The notes under the pieces: model-generated | Told to the model about the DNA's origin: nothing | Database searches by the model: none | What the model saw: only the letters and a program-made list of their open reading frames with translations | Shown here: in pieces, positions 35,692 to 44,908 of the stretch | Numbering within the stretch: position 1 is the first letter of the stretch | Layout of the letters: each line of letters begins with the position of its first letter | Source of the DNA: Streptomyces sp. IMTB 2501 | GTDB lineage: Bacteria > Actinomycetota > Actinomycetes > Streptomycetales > Streptomycetaceae | Assembly: GCF_001953885.1 (NCBI RefSeq) | Contig: NZ_MQUS01000006.1 | Location: forward strand, 124,001-188,000 | Reading direction: 5' to 3' | DNA length: 64,000 nt | Translations under genes and position numbers: made by a program

Positions 35692-37464
35692 GTGCGCAAG
35701 GTGCTCATCGCCAACCGTGGCGAAATCGCTGTCCGCGTGGCCCGGGCCTGCCGGGACGCCGGGATCGCGAGCGTGGCCGTCTACGCGGACCCGGACCGGG
35801 ACGCTCTGCATGTCCGCGCCGCGGATGAGGCGTTCGCCCTGGGCGGTGACACCCCGGCCACCAGCTACCTGGACATCGAGAAGGTCCTGAACGCGGCGCG
35901 CGAGTCCGGCGCGGACGCCGTCCATCCGGGTTATGGCTTCCTGTCGGAGAACGCCGACTTCGCGCAGGCGGTGCTGGACGCGGGTCTGGTCTGGATCGGC
36001 CCGCCGCCGCAGGCGATCCGTGACCTGGGGGACAAGGTCGCCGCCCGTCATATCGCCCAGCGCGCCGGCGCTCCGCTGGTGGCCGGTACGCCGGACCCGG
36101 TGAGCGGTGCCGAGGAGGTCGTGGCGTTCGCCGAGGAGCACGGCCTGCCGATCGCGATCAAGGCGGCCTTCGGTGGCGGCGGCCGCGGCCTGAAGGTCGC
36201 CCGCACCCTGGAGGAGGTCCCGGAGCTGTACGAGTCGGCGGTGCGTGAGGCGGTCGCCGCCTTCGGCCGCGGTGAGTGCTTCGTGGAGCGATACCTCGAC
36301 CGCCCGCGGCACGTGGAGACCCAGTGCCTGGCGGACAAGCACGGCAACGTGGTCGTCGTCTCGACGCGTGACTGCTCGCTGCAGCGCCGGCACCAGAAGC
36401 TGGTCGAGGAGGCTCCCGCGCCGTTCCTGTCCGAGGAGCAGGTCGCCGAGCTGTACCGGGCCTCCAAGGACATCCTCAAGGAGGCCCGCTACGAGGGCGC
36501 GGGCACCTGTGAGTTCCTGGTCGGCCAGGACGGCACGATCTCCTTCCTGGAGGTCAACACCCGCCTGCAGGTGGAGCACCCGGTGACCGAGGAGGTCGCC
36601 GGCATCGACCTCGTACGGGAGATGTTCCGTATCGCCGACGGCGAGGAACTGGGCTACGACGACCCGCGGTTGCGGGGTCATTCCTTCGAGTTCCGTATCA
36701 ACGGCGAGGACCCGGGCCGTAACTTCCTGCCCGCCCCCGGCACGGTCACCACGTTCGACGCGCCGTCCGGTCCCGGTGTCCGCCTGGACGCGGGGGTGGA
36801 GTCCGGCTCGGTCATCGGCCCGGCGTGGGACTCCCTGCTGGCCAAGCTGATCGTGACGGGCCGTACCCGCGAGGAGGCCCTTCAGCGGGCCGCGCGTGCC
36901 CTGGACGAGTTCCAGGTCGAGGGCATGGCCACCGCGATCCCCTTCCACCGCGCGGTGGTCAGGGACCCGGCGTTCGCTCCCGAAACCACCGGCAGCCAGG
37001 CCCCGTTCACGGTCCACACCCGCTGGATCGAGACCGAGTTCGTCAACGAGATCAAGCCCTTCGCCGCTCCGGCCGACACCGAGGCGGAGGAGGAGAGCGG
37101 CCGGGAGACGGTCGTCGTCGAGGTCGGCGGCAAGCGCCTGGAGGTCTCCCTGCCCTCCTCCCTGGGCATGTCCCTGGCCCGCACCGGCCTCGCGGCGGGT
37201 GCCAAGCCGAAGCGCCGGGCGGCCAAGAAGTCCGGGCCGGTGGCCTCCGGCGACACCCTCGCCTCCCCGATGCAGGGCACGATCGTCAAGGTCGCCGTCG
37301 AGGAGGGCCAGGAGGTCAAGGAAGGCGACCTGGTCGTCGTCCTGGAGGCCATGAAGATGGAACAGCCCCTCAACGCCCACAAGGCGGGCACCATCAAGGG
37401 CCTCGCCGCCGAAGTCGGCGCCTCCATCACCTCCGGCGCCCCGATCTGCGAGATCAAGGACTGA
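35692..37464 (+). CDS. accA: Acyl-CoA carboxylase alpha subunit (biotin carboxylase plus BCCP)
   Basis: 590 residues, GTG start ([15 protein letters not shown]) about 8 bases after AAGGAGGGAG. The biotin carboxylase part (about 1-450) has the ATP-grasp loop [10 protein letters not shown] and [15 protein letters not shown] linker with Lys/Arg follows, then the biotinyl domain (about 515-590) with [11 protein letters not shown] and biotin at Lys555. This subunit carboxylates its own biotin and serves the PccB/AccB carboxyltransferases. The ligase that biotinylates it is in the same locus. A strong terminator follows. Confidence 0.95.
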   Translation: MRKVLIANRGEIAVRVARACRDAGIASVAVYADPDRDALHVRAADEAFALGGDTPATSYLDIEKVLNAARESGADAVHPGYGFLSENADFAQAVLDAGLVWIGPPPQAIRDLGDKVAARHIAQRAGAPLVAGTPDPVSGAEEVVAFAEEHGLPIAIKAAFGGGGRGLKVARTLEEVPELYESAVREAVAAFGRGECFVERYLDRPRHVETQCLADKHGNVVVVSTRDCSLQRRHQKLVEEAPAPFLSEEQVAELYRASKDILKEARYEGAGTCEFLVGQDGTISFLEVNTRLQVEHPVTEEVAGIDLVREMFRIADGEELGYDDPRLRGHSFEFRINGEDPGRNFLPAPGTVTTFDAPSGPGVRLDAGVESGSVIGPAWDSLLAKLIVTGRTREEALQRAARALDEFQVEGMATAIPFHRAVVRDPAFAPETTGSQAPFTVHTRWIETEFVNEIKPFAAPADTEAEEESGRETVVVEVGGKRLEVSLPSSLGMSLARTGLAAGAKPKRRAAKKSGPVASGDTLASPMQGTIVKVAVEEGQEVKEGDLVVVLEAMKMEQPLNAHKAGTIKGLAAEVGASITSGAPICEIKD

Positions 37465-37480
37465 CGGCAACAGCCTGAGC

Positions 37481-37513
37481 GACGCCCGGCAGACGGATGA
37501 TCTGCCGGGCGTC
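37481..37513 (+). terminator. accA terminator
   Basis: A perfect 13-bp stem (GACGCCCGGCAGA and its complement) with a 7-base loop, followed by ACCTTTTCCC. A T-run this clear is unusual in the window. Confidence 0.9.
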
Positions 37514-37568
37514 ACCTTTTCCCGTTCCAAGGCAGTGGGAACGTCTTGAGTCCCTGAAAGCCTGCCGG

Positions 37569-37618
37569 CCCAAGGGGCGCGGGGAACCGCGCGGCAGGCC
37601 ACGACGAACCCGCACCCA
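37569..37618 (+). repeat. Dispersed intergenic repeat, copy 3
   Basis: CCAAGGGGCGCGGGGAACCG then CGCGGCAGGCCACGACGAAC: the same element as 30871-30926 in the opposite orientation, here just past the accA terminator. Confidence 0.7.
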
Positions 37619-37675
37619 CCCAACAGCCCGAAGCTCTACGGCGATTGGGCGCTGACGACGGACCGGGCCTGACAG

Positions 37676-38605
37676 CTACCGGCGCCGCAGATCCGCGACG
37701 CGCCCCCGCTCGGCCCCCGTAGGCTCCAGGCCGGCCCCCGACCGAAGCGCCACATGGCCCCTGCGCGGCCCCGGCAGTGGGGCACGCCGCGCCGGGGCCT
37801 GCTCACCCCCCGGAGGGGCCCCGCTCGCCCCGGCCACGGCGATCTGCACCCCTTGGTCGGCAAGGGCCTGCAACTCGGTGGCGGCGCGGTCGTCGTGCGG
37901 CGGGGGCTCGTCGGTGACCAGGCGGGTGATGACGTCCGTCGGCACGGTCTGGAACATCGTGTCCGTGCCGAGCTTGGTGTGGTCGGCGAGGACGACGACC
38001 TCGGCGGCGGCCTGGACGAGGGCCCGGTCGACGGACGCCGAGAGCATGTTGGACGTGGACAGACCCCGCTCCGCGGTCAGGCCGCTCCCCGACAGGAACG
38101 CCTTCGACACTCTCAGCCCCTGCAGGGACTGCTCCGCGCCGGAGCCGACGAGGGCGTAGTTGGAGCCGCGCAGGGTGCCTCCGGTCATCACGACCTCCAC
38201 CCGATTGGCATGGGCCAACGCCTGGGCGACCAGGAGGGAGTTGGTGACGACGGTCAGACCGGGCACCCGCGCGAGCCGGCGGGCCAGCTCCTGTGTGGTG
38301 GTACCCGCGCCGACCACGATGGCCTCGCCTTCTTCGACGAGACCCGCGGCGAGGTCGGCGATGGCCGTCTTCTCGGCGGTCGCGAGATGGGACTTCTGCG
38401 GAAAGCCCGACTCACGTGTGAATCCGCCCGGCAGTACGGCACCGCCGTGCCGACGGTCGAGGAGTCCTTCTGCCTCCAGTGCCCGCACGTCCCGCCGTAC
38501 GGTCACTTCGGAGGTCTGGACGACGCGGGCGAGCTCACGGAGCGACACGGCACCGTTCGCACGCACCATTTCGAGGATCAATTGGCGACGTTCAGCAGCG
38601 AACAC
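37676..38605 (-). CDS. DeoR family transcriptional regulator
   Basis: 309 residues. The N-terminal DeoR helix-turn-helix (about 1-57) includes SLRELARVVQTSEVTVRRDVRALEAEG (written here in part) and LDRRHGGAV. The C-terminal sensor domain (about 75-235) is the isomerase-like fold that binds sugar phosphates, with GAGTTTQELARRL and VVTNS. The last 55 residues (from about 255) are Pro/Gly/Arg-rich and beyond the normal family length, perhaps a lost stop codon. Its closeness to the nucleoside/deoxyribose genes makes it a candidate reader of their shared palindrome, but this is inference. Confidence 0.88.
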   Translation of the reverse strand: MFAAERRQLILEMVRANGAVSLRELARVVQTSEVTVRRDVRALEAEGLLDRRHGGAVLPGGFTRESGFPQKSHLATAEKTAIADLAAGLVEEGEAIVVGAGTTTQELARRLARVPGLTVVTNSLLVAQALAHANRVEVVMTGGTLRGSNYALVGSGAEQSLQGLRVSKAFLSGSGLTAERGLSTSNMLSASVDRALVQAAAEVVVLADHTKLGTDTMFQTVPTDVITRLVTDEPPPHDDRAATELQALADQGVQIAVAGASGAPPGGEQAPARRAPLPGPRRGHVALRSGAGLEPTGAERGRVADLRRR

Positions 38606-38771
38606 GAAACTGACAGTAACCCCAGCGACCGTCTGCTTTCAGCAGTTTGCGCCGAATAACAGAAGTTGTTCGCATGGCAGGGCGGGAAGTGGTATAGGAC
38701 CTACCCGCCCCGACTATGCCGTACGCACTCGCGGCAACTCCCGGTGACCAGCGGGAAGTCGGATCCGGCCG

Positions 38772-40220
38772 TCAGGCCTCCGCGCTCGCCTTACGGGTGT
38801 GCAGCTGCCGGGCCACCTCGGCGATCGACCCCGAAAGGGAGGGGTACACGGTGAACGCGTTCGCGATCTGTTCGACCGTCAGATTGTTGTCGACGGCGAT
38901 CGAGATGGGGTGGATCAGTTCCGAGGCGCGGGGCGAGACGACCACACCGCCGACGACGATGCCCGTACCCGGCCGGCAGAAGATCTTGACGAAGCCGTCC
39001 CGGATGCCCTGCATCTTGGCGCGCGGGTTCCGGAGGAGGGGCAGCTTGACGACCCTGGCGTCGATCTTGCCCGCGTCGACATCGGCTTGCGAGTAGCCGA
39101 CGGTCGCGATCTCGGGGTCGGTGAAGACGTTCGAGGAGACGGTCTTCAGGTTCAGCGGGGTCACCGCGTCGCCGAGGAAGTGGTAGATGGCGATACGTCC
39201 CTGCATGGCGGCGACGGAGGCGAGCGCGAAGACGCCCGTGACGTCACCGGCCGCGTACACGCCCGGGGCGGTCGTACGCGAGACCTTGTCGGTCCAGATG
39301 TGACCTGAGTCGCGCAGCTTGACGCCGGCCTCCTCCAGGCCGAGCCCCGCGCTGTTCGGAATGGCGCCGACGGCCATCAGGCAGTGCGAGCCGGTGATGA
39401 CCCGGCCGTCCGCCAGCGTCACCTCGACCCGGTCGCCGACGCGCTTGGCGGACTGCGCGCGGGAGCGGGCCATGACGTTCATGCCACGGCGCCGGAAGAC
39501 GTCCTCCAGGACGGCGGCGGCGTCCGGGTCCTCGCCCGGCAGCACGCGGTCGCGCGAGGACACCAGGGTGACCTTCGACCCCAGCGCCTGGTACGCGCCG
39601 GCGAACTCGGCACCGGTCACACCGGAGCCGACCACGATCAGCTCTTCCGGCAGCTCGTTGAGGTCGTAGACCTGGGTCCAGTTGAGGATGCGCTCGCCGT
39701 CGGGCTGGGCATCGGGCAGCTCACGCGGGTGACCACCGGTGGCGATGAGGACGGCGTCGGCGGTCAGGGTCTCCTCGGTGCCGTCGGCGGCGGTGACGAC
39801 GACCTTGCGGGACCCGTCGAGGGCCTGCATGCCCTCCAGACGTCCGCGCCCGCGCATGACCCGGGCGCCGGCGCGCGTGACGGAGGCGGTGATGTCGTGC
39901 GACTGGGCGAGGGCCAGCCGCTTCACACGGCGATTGACCTTCCCCAGATCCACACCGACCACCCGGGCGGCCTGCTCCAGCGGCGGGGTGTCGTCGGCGA
40001 CGATGATGCCCAGCTCCTCGTAGGAGGAGTCGAAGGTGGTCATCACCTCGGCCGTGGCGATCAGGGTCTTCGACGGCACGCAGTCGGTCAGCACCGACGC
40101 TCCGCCCAGACCGTCGCAGTCGACGACGGTCACCTCCGCACCGAGCTGCGCGGCTACCAGGGCCGCTTCATATCCGCCGGGTCCGCCACCGATGATCACG
40201 ATCCGAGTCACGTACTCCAT
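38772..40220 (-). CDS. LpdA-type NAD(P)H quinone reductase (flavoprotein disulfide reductase family)
   Basis: 482 residues. FAD-binding IIGGGPGGYEAAL at the N-terminus, NAD(P) motif VVGSGVTGAEFA (about 183-194) and GVYAAGDVTG (about 310-319). In lipoamide dehydrogenases the redox pair is CxxxxC; here the region reads GGASVLTDCVPSKT, so the first cysteine is replaced and no disulphide can form. That is the known state of M. tuberculosis LpdA (Rv3303c), an NAD(P)H:quinone reductase, whose gene is also near deoD/pmmB. Divergent from the GGCT-like gene. Confidence 0.88.
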   Translation of the reverse strand: MEYVTRIVIIGGGPGGYEAALVAAQLGAEVTVVDCDGLGGASVLTDCVPSKTLIATAEVMTTFDSSYEELGIIVADDTPPLEQAARVVGVDLGKVNRRVKRLALAQSHDITASVTRAGARVMRGRGRLEGMQALDGSRKVVVTAADGTEETLTADAVLIATGGHPRELPDAQPDGERILNWTQVYDLNELPEELIVVGSGVTGAEFAGAYQALGSKVTLVSSRDRVLPGEDPDAAAVLEDVFRRRGMNVMARSRAQSAKRVGDRVEVTLADGRVITGSHCLMAVGAIPNSAGLGLEEAGVKLRDSGHIWTDKVSRTTAPGVYAAGDVTGVFALASVAAMQGRIAIYHFLGDAVTPLNLKTVSSNVFTDPEIATVGYSQADVDAGKIDARVVKLPLLRNPRAKMQGIRDGFVKIFCRPGTGIVVGGVVVSPRASELIHPISIAVDNNLTVEQIANAFTVYPSLSGSIAEVARQLHTRKASAEA

Positions 40221-40315
40221 TGTCCCGCACGCTTCAAGGTGCTACTGCCCGGGGGCGCACACGAGTGTCTCCGGGGGCGCGAGTGACGGGACTTTCCCTG
40301 CCGTACCCTCTCTCC

Positions 40316-40753
40316 ATGTCGCTCTATGCCGCGTACGCCGGCAATCTCGACGCGCGTCTGATGGCCTTCCGCGCGCCGCACTCCCCGCTGCGCGCCACGG
40401 GCTGGCTGAACGGCTGGCGGCTGACGTTCGGCGGCGAGCAGCCGGACGGGGAGGGCGCGCTGGCGACGATCGTCGAGGATCCGCTCGCCCAGGTCTTCGT
40501 CGGGCTGTACGACATCGCACCCATGGACGAGGAGTCCCTCGACCGGTGGGAGGACGTGGGCGTGGATCTCTACCGCCGGGTCCGGGTGCGTGTGCACACC
40601 CTGGACGGCGAGGAGGCGGCGTGGACGTACGTCCTCAACGGCTACGAGGGCGGCCTGCCCTCGGCCCGCTACCTGGGCGAGATCGCCGACGCGGCGGAGT
40701 CCGCCGGGGCACCCCACGACTATGTGATGGAACTCCGCAAGCGCCCCTGCTGA
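40316..40753 (+). CDS. Gamma-glutamylcyclotransferase-like protein
   Basis: 145 residues from ATG 40316. The N-terminal motif YAAYAGNL replaces the canonical YGSN/YAAYGSNL substrate loop of GGCT-fold proteins. The catalytic acid candidate lies in [12 protein letters not shown] (about 62-73). Fold: AIG2/GGCT barrel, with possible amine or gamma-glutamyl chemistry. The substrate is undetermined. The altered loop (Ala-Gly for Gly-Ser) may change specificity. It precedes the PNP gene by 112 bp in the same direction, but PNP has its own promoter. Confidence 0.8.
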   Translation: MSLYAAYAGNLDARLMAFRAPHSPLRATGWLNGWRLTFGGEQPDGEGALATIVEDPLAQVFVGLYDIAPMDEESLDRWEDVGVDLYRRVRVRVHTLDGEEAAWTYVLNGYEGGLPSARYLGEIADAAESAGAPHDYVMELRKRPC

Positions 40754-40828
40754 CGCGCCGCGCCGATCAAGCAGGCTCTTTCGTTGGAAACGACAAGGCA
40801 ACGATCGCCATCCCGTGGGCTCTGTCAT

Positions 40829-40858
40829 CTACGCGCGTAGGCGAACACCGGCTACCCT
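40829..40858 (+). promoter_or_regulatory. Palindromic operator plus -10 of the PNP gene
   Basis: CTACGCGCGTAG (40829-40840) is a perfect palindrome, 12 bp before a -10 TACCCT (40853-40858). The GTG start at 40866 begins 7 bases after the -10, so the transcript is probably leaderless. The same palindrome precedes deoC and add. A second small dyad, TCGTT-gga-AACGA, is at 40781-40793. Confidence 0.7.
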
Positions 40859-40865
40859 CGTCGAC

Positions 40866-41690
40866 GTGAACGCATCTCTTCTTCCGGACGACATCCAGGG
40901 CGACCCCTACGCCGCCGCTGACGCCGCCGCCGCGCGCCTGCGCGAACTCACCGGCGCCGAGACCCACGACGTCGCCCTCGTGATGGGCTCCGGCTGGGCT
41001 CCGGCCGTCGACGCCCTGGGCGCACCCGACGCCGAGTTCCAGGTCACCGAGCTGCCCGGCTTCCCGCCGCCGGCCGTCGCGGGGCACGGCGGCAAGATCC
41101 GCTCGTACTCCTTCGGTGACAAGCGCGCCCTGGTCTTCCTGGGCCGCACCCACTACTACGAGGGCCGTGGCGTCGCCGCGGTCGCCCACGGCGTGCGCAC
41201 CGCGGTGGCCGCCGGCTGCAAGACGGTGGTCCTCACCAACGGCTGCGGCGGCCTGCGCGAGGGCATGCGCCCCGGCCAGCCGGTCCTGATCAGCGACCAC
41301 ATCAACCTCACGGCCACGTCCCCGATCGTCGGCGCGAACTTCGTCGACCTGACGGACCTCTACTCCCCCCGTCTGCGCGCCCTGTGCAAGGAGGTCGACC
41401 CCACCCTGGAGGAGGGCGTCTACGCGCAGTTCCCCGGCCCGCACTACGAGACCCCGGCCGAGATCCGCATGGCCCGTGTCATCGGCGCGGACCTGGTCGG
41501 CATGTCCACGGTCCTGGAGGCCATCGCCGCGCGCGAGGCGGGCGCCGAGGTGCTGGGCATCTCCCTGGTCACCAACCTGGCGGCCGGCATGACCGGCGAG
41601 CCCCTCAACCACGAGGAGGTCCTCCAGGCGGGCCGCGACTCCGCCGCCCGGATGGGCCAGCTGCTGACCCAGGTCTTGGGCAAGCTGTAA
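40866..41690 (+). CDS. deoD: Purine nucleoside phosphorylase (trimeric type)
   Basis: 274 residues from GTG 40866; no Shine-Dalgarno, consistent with a leaderless mRNA. Phosphorolysis of inosine/guanosine and deoxy forms to base and (deoxy)ribose-1-phosphate. Motifs of the trimeric PNP family: MGSGWAP (phosphate loop), [27 protein letters not shown] and TNLAAGM with the Asn that selects 6-oxopurines. The product feeds the mutase at 42384 and DeoC at 44909. Downstream lies a 560-bp tandem array, so cotranscription with the mutase is doubtful. Confidence 0.93.
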   Translation: MNASLLPDDIQGDPYAAADAAAARLRELTGAETHDVALVMGSGWAPAVDALGAPDAEFQVTELPGFPPPAVAGHGGKIRSYSFGDKRALVFLGRTHYYEGRGVAAVAHGVRTAVAAGCKTVVLTNGCGGLREGMRPGQPVLISDHINLTATSPIVGANFVDLTDLYSPRLRALCKEVDPTLEEGVYAQFPGPHYETPAEIRMARVIGADLVGMSTVLEAIAAREAGAEVLGISLVTNLAAGMTGEPLNHEEVLQAGRDSAARMGQLLTQVLGKL

Positions 41691-41720
41691 GCAGGCCGCT
41701 GTACGGCGGTGACGCAGGGC

Positions 41721-42280
41721 GACCGCGAGCACGTCGGTGACGCCATGGCGACCGCGGAACGCCGCGGCGCCGCAAGCGGACTGCCGACGCTGCGGAGGCC
41801 CACGGCGACCGCCGGTGCCGCGGTGGCGCGAGCCGACCGCGGAGACTGCGGTAGGCGCGAGCCGACCGCGAGCACTGCGGAGGCCCACGGCGACCGCGAA
41901 CGCCGCGGTGGCTCATGGCGACCGCGGAAGCTGCGGTGGGCAAGCCGACCGTGGAGACTGCGGTAGGCGCGAGCCGACCGCGAGCACTGCGGAGGCCCAC
42001 GGCGACCGCGAACGCCGCGGTGGTTCATGGAGACCGAGGAGGCCGCGGTGGCGCGAGCCGACCGTGGAAACTGCGTGGCGCATGTCGACCGTCGGCGCTG
42101 CAGTGGCCTATGGCGACCGCGGACGCCGCTGTGGCGCGAGCCGACCGCGGAGGCCTCGGTGGCCCACGGCTACCGTCGGCGCTGCGGTGGACAAGCCGAC
42201 CGCGGAGACTGCGTGGCGCAAGCCGACCGTGGACGCTGCGGTGGCCCACGGCGACCGCCGGTGCCGCGGTGGCGGTAGTG
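41721..42280. repeat. 28-bp tandem repeat array, 20 units
   Basis: Twenty contiguous units of 27-30 bp fill this interval. Each starts GACCGYGGA (with variants) and centres on CTGCGGTGGC or CCGCGGTGGC. Unit ends alternate between GCGAGCC and CACGGC/CATGGC. Units 5-7 and 9-11 are nearly identical, showing a higher-order duplication of about 112 bp. Unit length changes between 27, 28 and 29, so no reading frame is kept. There are no spacers, so it is not CRISPR. Confidence 0.9.
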
Positions 42281-42337
42281 CGATCCTGCCCGGCCGCTTT
42301 CCGGCCGACCGAGTCGGGTGGGTGGGTAAACGGGGGT

Positions 42338-42356
42338 CTGGGGGCGGAGCCCCCAG
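42338..42356. repeat. Hairpin element CTGGGGGC-GGA-GCCCCCAG
   Basis: An 8-bp perfect stem with a 3-base loop, 27 bp before the mutase GTG. Elements of this form recur in Streptomyces intergenic DNA from memory. It may end transcription coming from the PNP/array side. Confidence 0.6.
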
Positions 42357-42383
42357 CGAAGACTAGGAGAGGTTGATCCCAAG

Positions 42384-44015
42384 GTGCACGACGATCTCAT
42401 CGCCCGGGCCAAGGCCTGGCTCGCCGAGGACCCCGACACGGAGACCCGTGACGAACTCGCCGAGCTGATCGACACCGGTGACATCACGGAACTGTCGGCC
42501 CGTTTCAGCGGCACGCTGCAGTTCGGCACCGCCGGCCTGCGAGGCGAGCTGGGCGCAGGCCCGATGCGCATGAACCGCAGCGTCGTCATCCGCGCCGCCG
42601 CCGGTCTCGCCGCGTACCTGAAGAAGCAGGGTCGGACCGGCGGACTCGTGGTCATCGGCTACGACGCCCGCCACAAGTCCGCCGACTTCGCCCGCGACAC
42701 CGCCGCCGTGATGACCGGCGCCGGCCTGCGCGCCGCCGTACTCCCCCGCCCCCTGCCCACCCCCGTGCTCGCCTTCGCCATACGGCACCTCGGCGCGGTC
42801 GCGGGCGTCGAGGTCACCGCCAGCCACAACCCGCCCCGGGACAACGGCTACAAGGTGTACCTCGGTGACGGCTCCCAGATCGTGCCGCCCGCCGACGCGG
42901 AGATCGCCGCCGAGATCGACGCGATCGCCTCCCTGCACGACGTACCCCGCCCGGACGCCGGCTGGGAGATCCTGGACGAGTCCGTCCTGGAGGCGTACCT
43001 GGCCCGTACGGACGCCGTACTGGCCCCCGGCTCCCCCCGCACCGCCCGCACCGTCTACACGGCGATGCACGGCGTCGGCAAGGACGTCCTCCTCGCCGCG
43101 TTCGCCCGCGCCGGCTTCCCCGAGCCGGTGCTGGTCGCGGAACAGGCCGACCCGGACCCGGACTTCCCGACCGTCGCCTTCCCCAACCCGGAGGAGCCGG
43201 GCGCGATGGACCTCTCCTTCGCGCAGGCCCGCGCCACCGACCCGGACCTGATCATCGCCAACGACCCCGACGCCGACCGCTGTGCGGTGGCCGTCAAGGA
43301 CGGGGCCGACTGGCGGATGCTGCGCGGCGACGAGGTCGGCGCGCTGCTCGCCGCCCACCTGGTCCGCCGCGGCGCGACCGGTGTGTTCGCGGAGTCGATC
43401 GTCTCCTCCTCCCTGCTCGGCCGGATCGCCGAGAAGGCGGGTCTGCCATATGAGGAGACGCTGACCGGTTTCAAGTGGATCGCCCGCGTGGAGGGCCTGC
43501 GCTACGGCTACGAGGAGGCCCTCGGCTACTGCGTGGACCCGGAGGGCGTACGCGACAAGGACGGCATCACGGCCGCGCTGCTCATCACCGAGCTGGCCTC
43601 CGTGCTCAAGGAGGAGGGCCGTACCCTCCTGGACCTCCTCGACGACCTCGCCGTGGAGCACGGCCTGCACGCCACCGACCAGCTCTCGGTCCGCGTCGAG
43701 GACCTGTCCGTCATCGCGGACGCGATGCGCCGCCTGCGCGAACAGCCGCCGGCCGAGCTGGCAGGCCTGGCCATCACCCGGGCCGAGGACCTCACCCGGG
43801 GCACGGACAGTCTGCCGCCCACGGACGGCCTGCGCTACACGCTCGACGGCGCCCGGGTGATCGTCCGCCCGAGCGGCACCGAGCCGAAGCTGAAGTGCTA
43901 CCTGGAGGTCGTCGTACCGGTCGCCGCGCATGCCGACCTGCCGGCCGCCCACGCGAACGCGGCCCAGCTGCTGACCGCCCTGAAGCGGGACCTGTCGACG
44001 GCCGCGGGCCTCTGA
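42384..44015 (+). CDS. Alpha-D-phosphohexomutase superfamily enzyme (phosphomannomutase or phosphopentomutase)
   Basis: 543 residues, GTG start 11 bases after AGGAGAGG. Four domains: the phosphoserine loop TASHNPP (catalytic Ser about 139), the metal loop DPDADR (about 295-300), the sugar loop YEEALGY (about 376-382) and the phosphate-binding RPSGTEPK near the C-terminus. Usually annotated phosphomannomutase. Its length and neighbours (PNP upstream, deoC downstream) fit the PGM2-like branch that includes phosphopentomutases, which would convert deoxyribose-1-phosphate to the 5-phosphate for DeoC. M. tuberculosis pmmB is likewise next to deoD. Confidence 0.88.
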   Translation: MHDDLIARAKAWLAEDPDTETRDELAELIDTGDITELSARFSGTLQFGTAGLRGELGAGPMRMNRSVVIRAAAGLAAYLKKQGRTGGLVVIGYDARHKSADFARDTAAVMTGAGLRAAVLPRPLPTPVLAFAIRHLGAVAGVEVTASHNPPRDNGYKVYLGDGSQIVPPADAEIAAEIDAIASLHDVPRPDAGWEILDESVLEAYLARTDAVLAPGSPRTARTVYTAMHGVGKDVLLAAFARAGFPEPVLVAEQADPDPDFPTVAFPNPEEPGAMDLSFAQARATDPDLIIANDPDADRCAVAVKDGADWRMLRGDEVGALLAAHLVRRGATGVFAESIVSSSLLGRIAEKAGLPYEETLTGFKWIARVEGLRYGYEEALGYCVDPEGVRDKDGITAALLITELASVLKEEGRTLLDLLDDLAVEHGLHATDQLSVRVEDLSVIADAMRRLREQPPAELAGLAITRAEDLTRGTDSLPPTDGLRYTLDGARVIVRPSGTEPKLKCYLEVVVPVAAHADLPAAHANAAQLLTALKRDLSTAAGL

Positions 44016-44030
44016 CCCGCACGCACGTCA

Positions 44031-44057
44031 AAGGGGTGCCCCTTGGGGGCACCCCTT
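44031..44057. terminator. Bidirectional terminator
   Basis: A 12-bp perfect stem (AAGGGGTGCCCC and its complement) with a 3-base loop, between the mutase gene and the convergent PH-domain gene. Confidence 0.85.
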
Positions 44058-44095
44058 CTCTCGCCGGGTACGCCGCGACGCGACCGTCGGCCCGC

Positions 44096-44779
44096 TCAGC
44101 CCGTCGCCAGCAGAATCGCGAGAAGCACCGCGCCCGCCGCCGCCGGTGCGATCACCTCGTACGCCCACCGCACGGTGACCTCGCCCTGCGCCGACTCCTC
44201 CGTACCGCGCCGTTCCAGCATGTCCCGCAGTTCGTCCATGACCTGGTCGGTGTCCGCGCGGGTCGGTCCGCCCGGCGCGCCGGAGCCGCCGAGGGCACCC
44301 AGGCCGCCGAGCCCCCGGCTCGGCGTGGACCCGCCGCCCGCCGCCTCCGCCGCCGCCCGCGACTTGCGCAGCTCCGCCTTCTTGCGGGCCCGCAGCGAGA
44401 CGGGGACGGACCACAGCTGGTACTTGCGGCCGGACTTGGCGACGACCTCGTTGGAGTAACCGGAGCGCAGCGAGGCGACCTCGCCCCAGGGCAGGGCGAC
44501 GGCGCGGAACGGGTTGCGGATCCGCAGCCGGTCCTCGCCGGCGAAGACCGCGGGGCGGAGCGTGAAGGCGATCACCAGCGGCACGATGAGGATCATCCCG
44601 GCGAGCGCCAGCCACGGCGCGCGGCCGTGGCCCTGGAACAGCGCGTCGAAGCCGAGCCAGCCGACGACGAGCAACAGCAGCACACCGCCCACGAGCCCCA
44701 TGGGCGAGCGGTAGATCCGGTCCTGGGCGGCGGGAGCCGGCGGCTGTGACGCGGGTGACGGGTGGTCCGGGGTGGTCAT
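44096..44779 (-). CDS. PH-domain membrane protein
   Basis: 227 residues from ATG 44779. Two adjacent membrane helices (about residues 27-45 and 54-73) are followed by a bacterial PH-like domain (about 75-130; RIRNPFRAVALPWGEVASL and KYQLWSVPVSL). A disordered Gly/Ala/Pro-rich stretch and a final membrane helix (about 207-226) complete it. It is typical of the actinobacterial PH_6 'low molecular weight protein antigen'-like group. Function unknown. Divergent from deoC across about 130 bp. Confidence 0.8.
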   Translation of the reverse strand: MTTPDHPSPASQPPAPAAQDRIYRSPMGLVGGVLLLLVVGWLGFDALFQGHGRAPWLALAGMILIVPLVIAFTLRPAVFAGEDRLRIRNPFRAVALPWGEVASLRSGYSNEVVAKSGRKYQLWSVPVSLRARKKAELRKSRAAAEAAGGGSTPSRGLGGLGALGGSGAPGGPTRADTDQVMDELRDMLERRGTEESAQGEVTVRWAYEVIAPAAAGAVLLAILLATG

Positions 44780-44883
44780 GGCCCAAGTCTGCACGACCGT
44801 GGCGGCGGCGCCGCCACGCGCCCCGGAACCGGCGCTCAGCTGTGATCTTCCGAGGGGATATGAGCGCCGGGGGTGTACAGCCG

Positions 44884-44902
44884 CTACGCGCGTAGATATG
44901 CT
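44884..44902 (+). promoter_or_regulatory. Palindromic operator plus -10 of deoC
   Basis: CTACGCGCGTAG (44884-44895), one base, then -10 TATGCT (44897-44902). GTG 44909 begins 6 bases after the -10, a leaderless arrangement. The operator occupies the -35/-10 spacer, the place for a repressor. Confidence 0.75.
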
Positions 44903-44908
44903 CGTCTG

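Noticed and set aside
38772..40220. Missing cysteine in the Lpd-like enzyme as a mutation
   Set aside because: The change is typical of the LpdA quinone reductase subgroup and not peculiar to this genome.
41721..42280. Possible CRISPR array
   Set aside because: Units are contiguous, imperfect and 27-30 bp long with no unique spacers, and no cas genes are near.
41737..42366. Open frame of about 209 codons across the 28-bp array
   Set aside because: Unit length is not a multiple of three and varies, codon bias is that of random GC-rich DNA, and frames are open on both strands.
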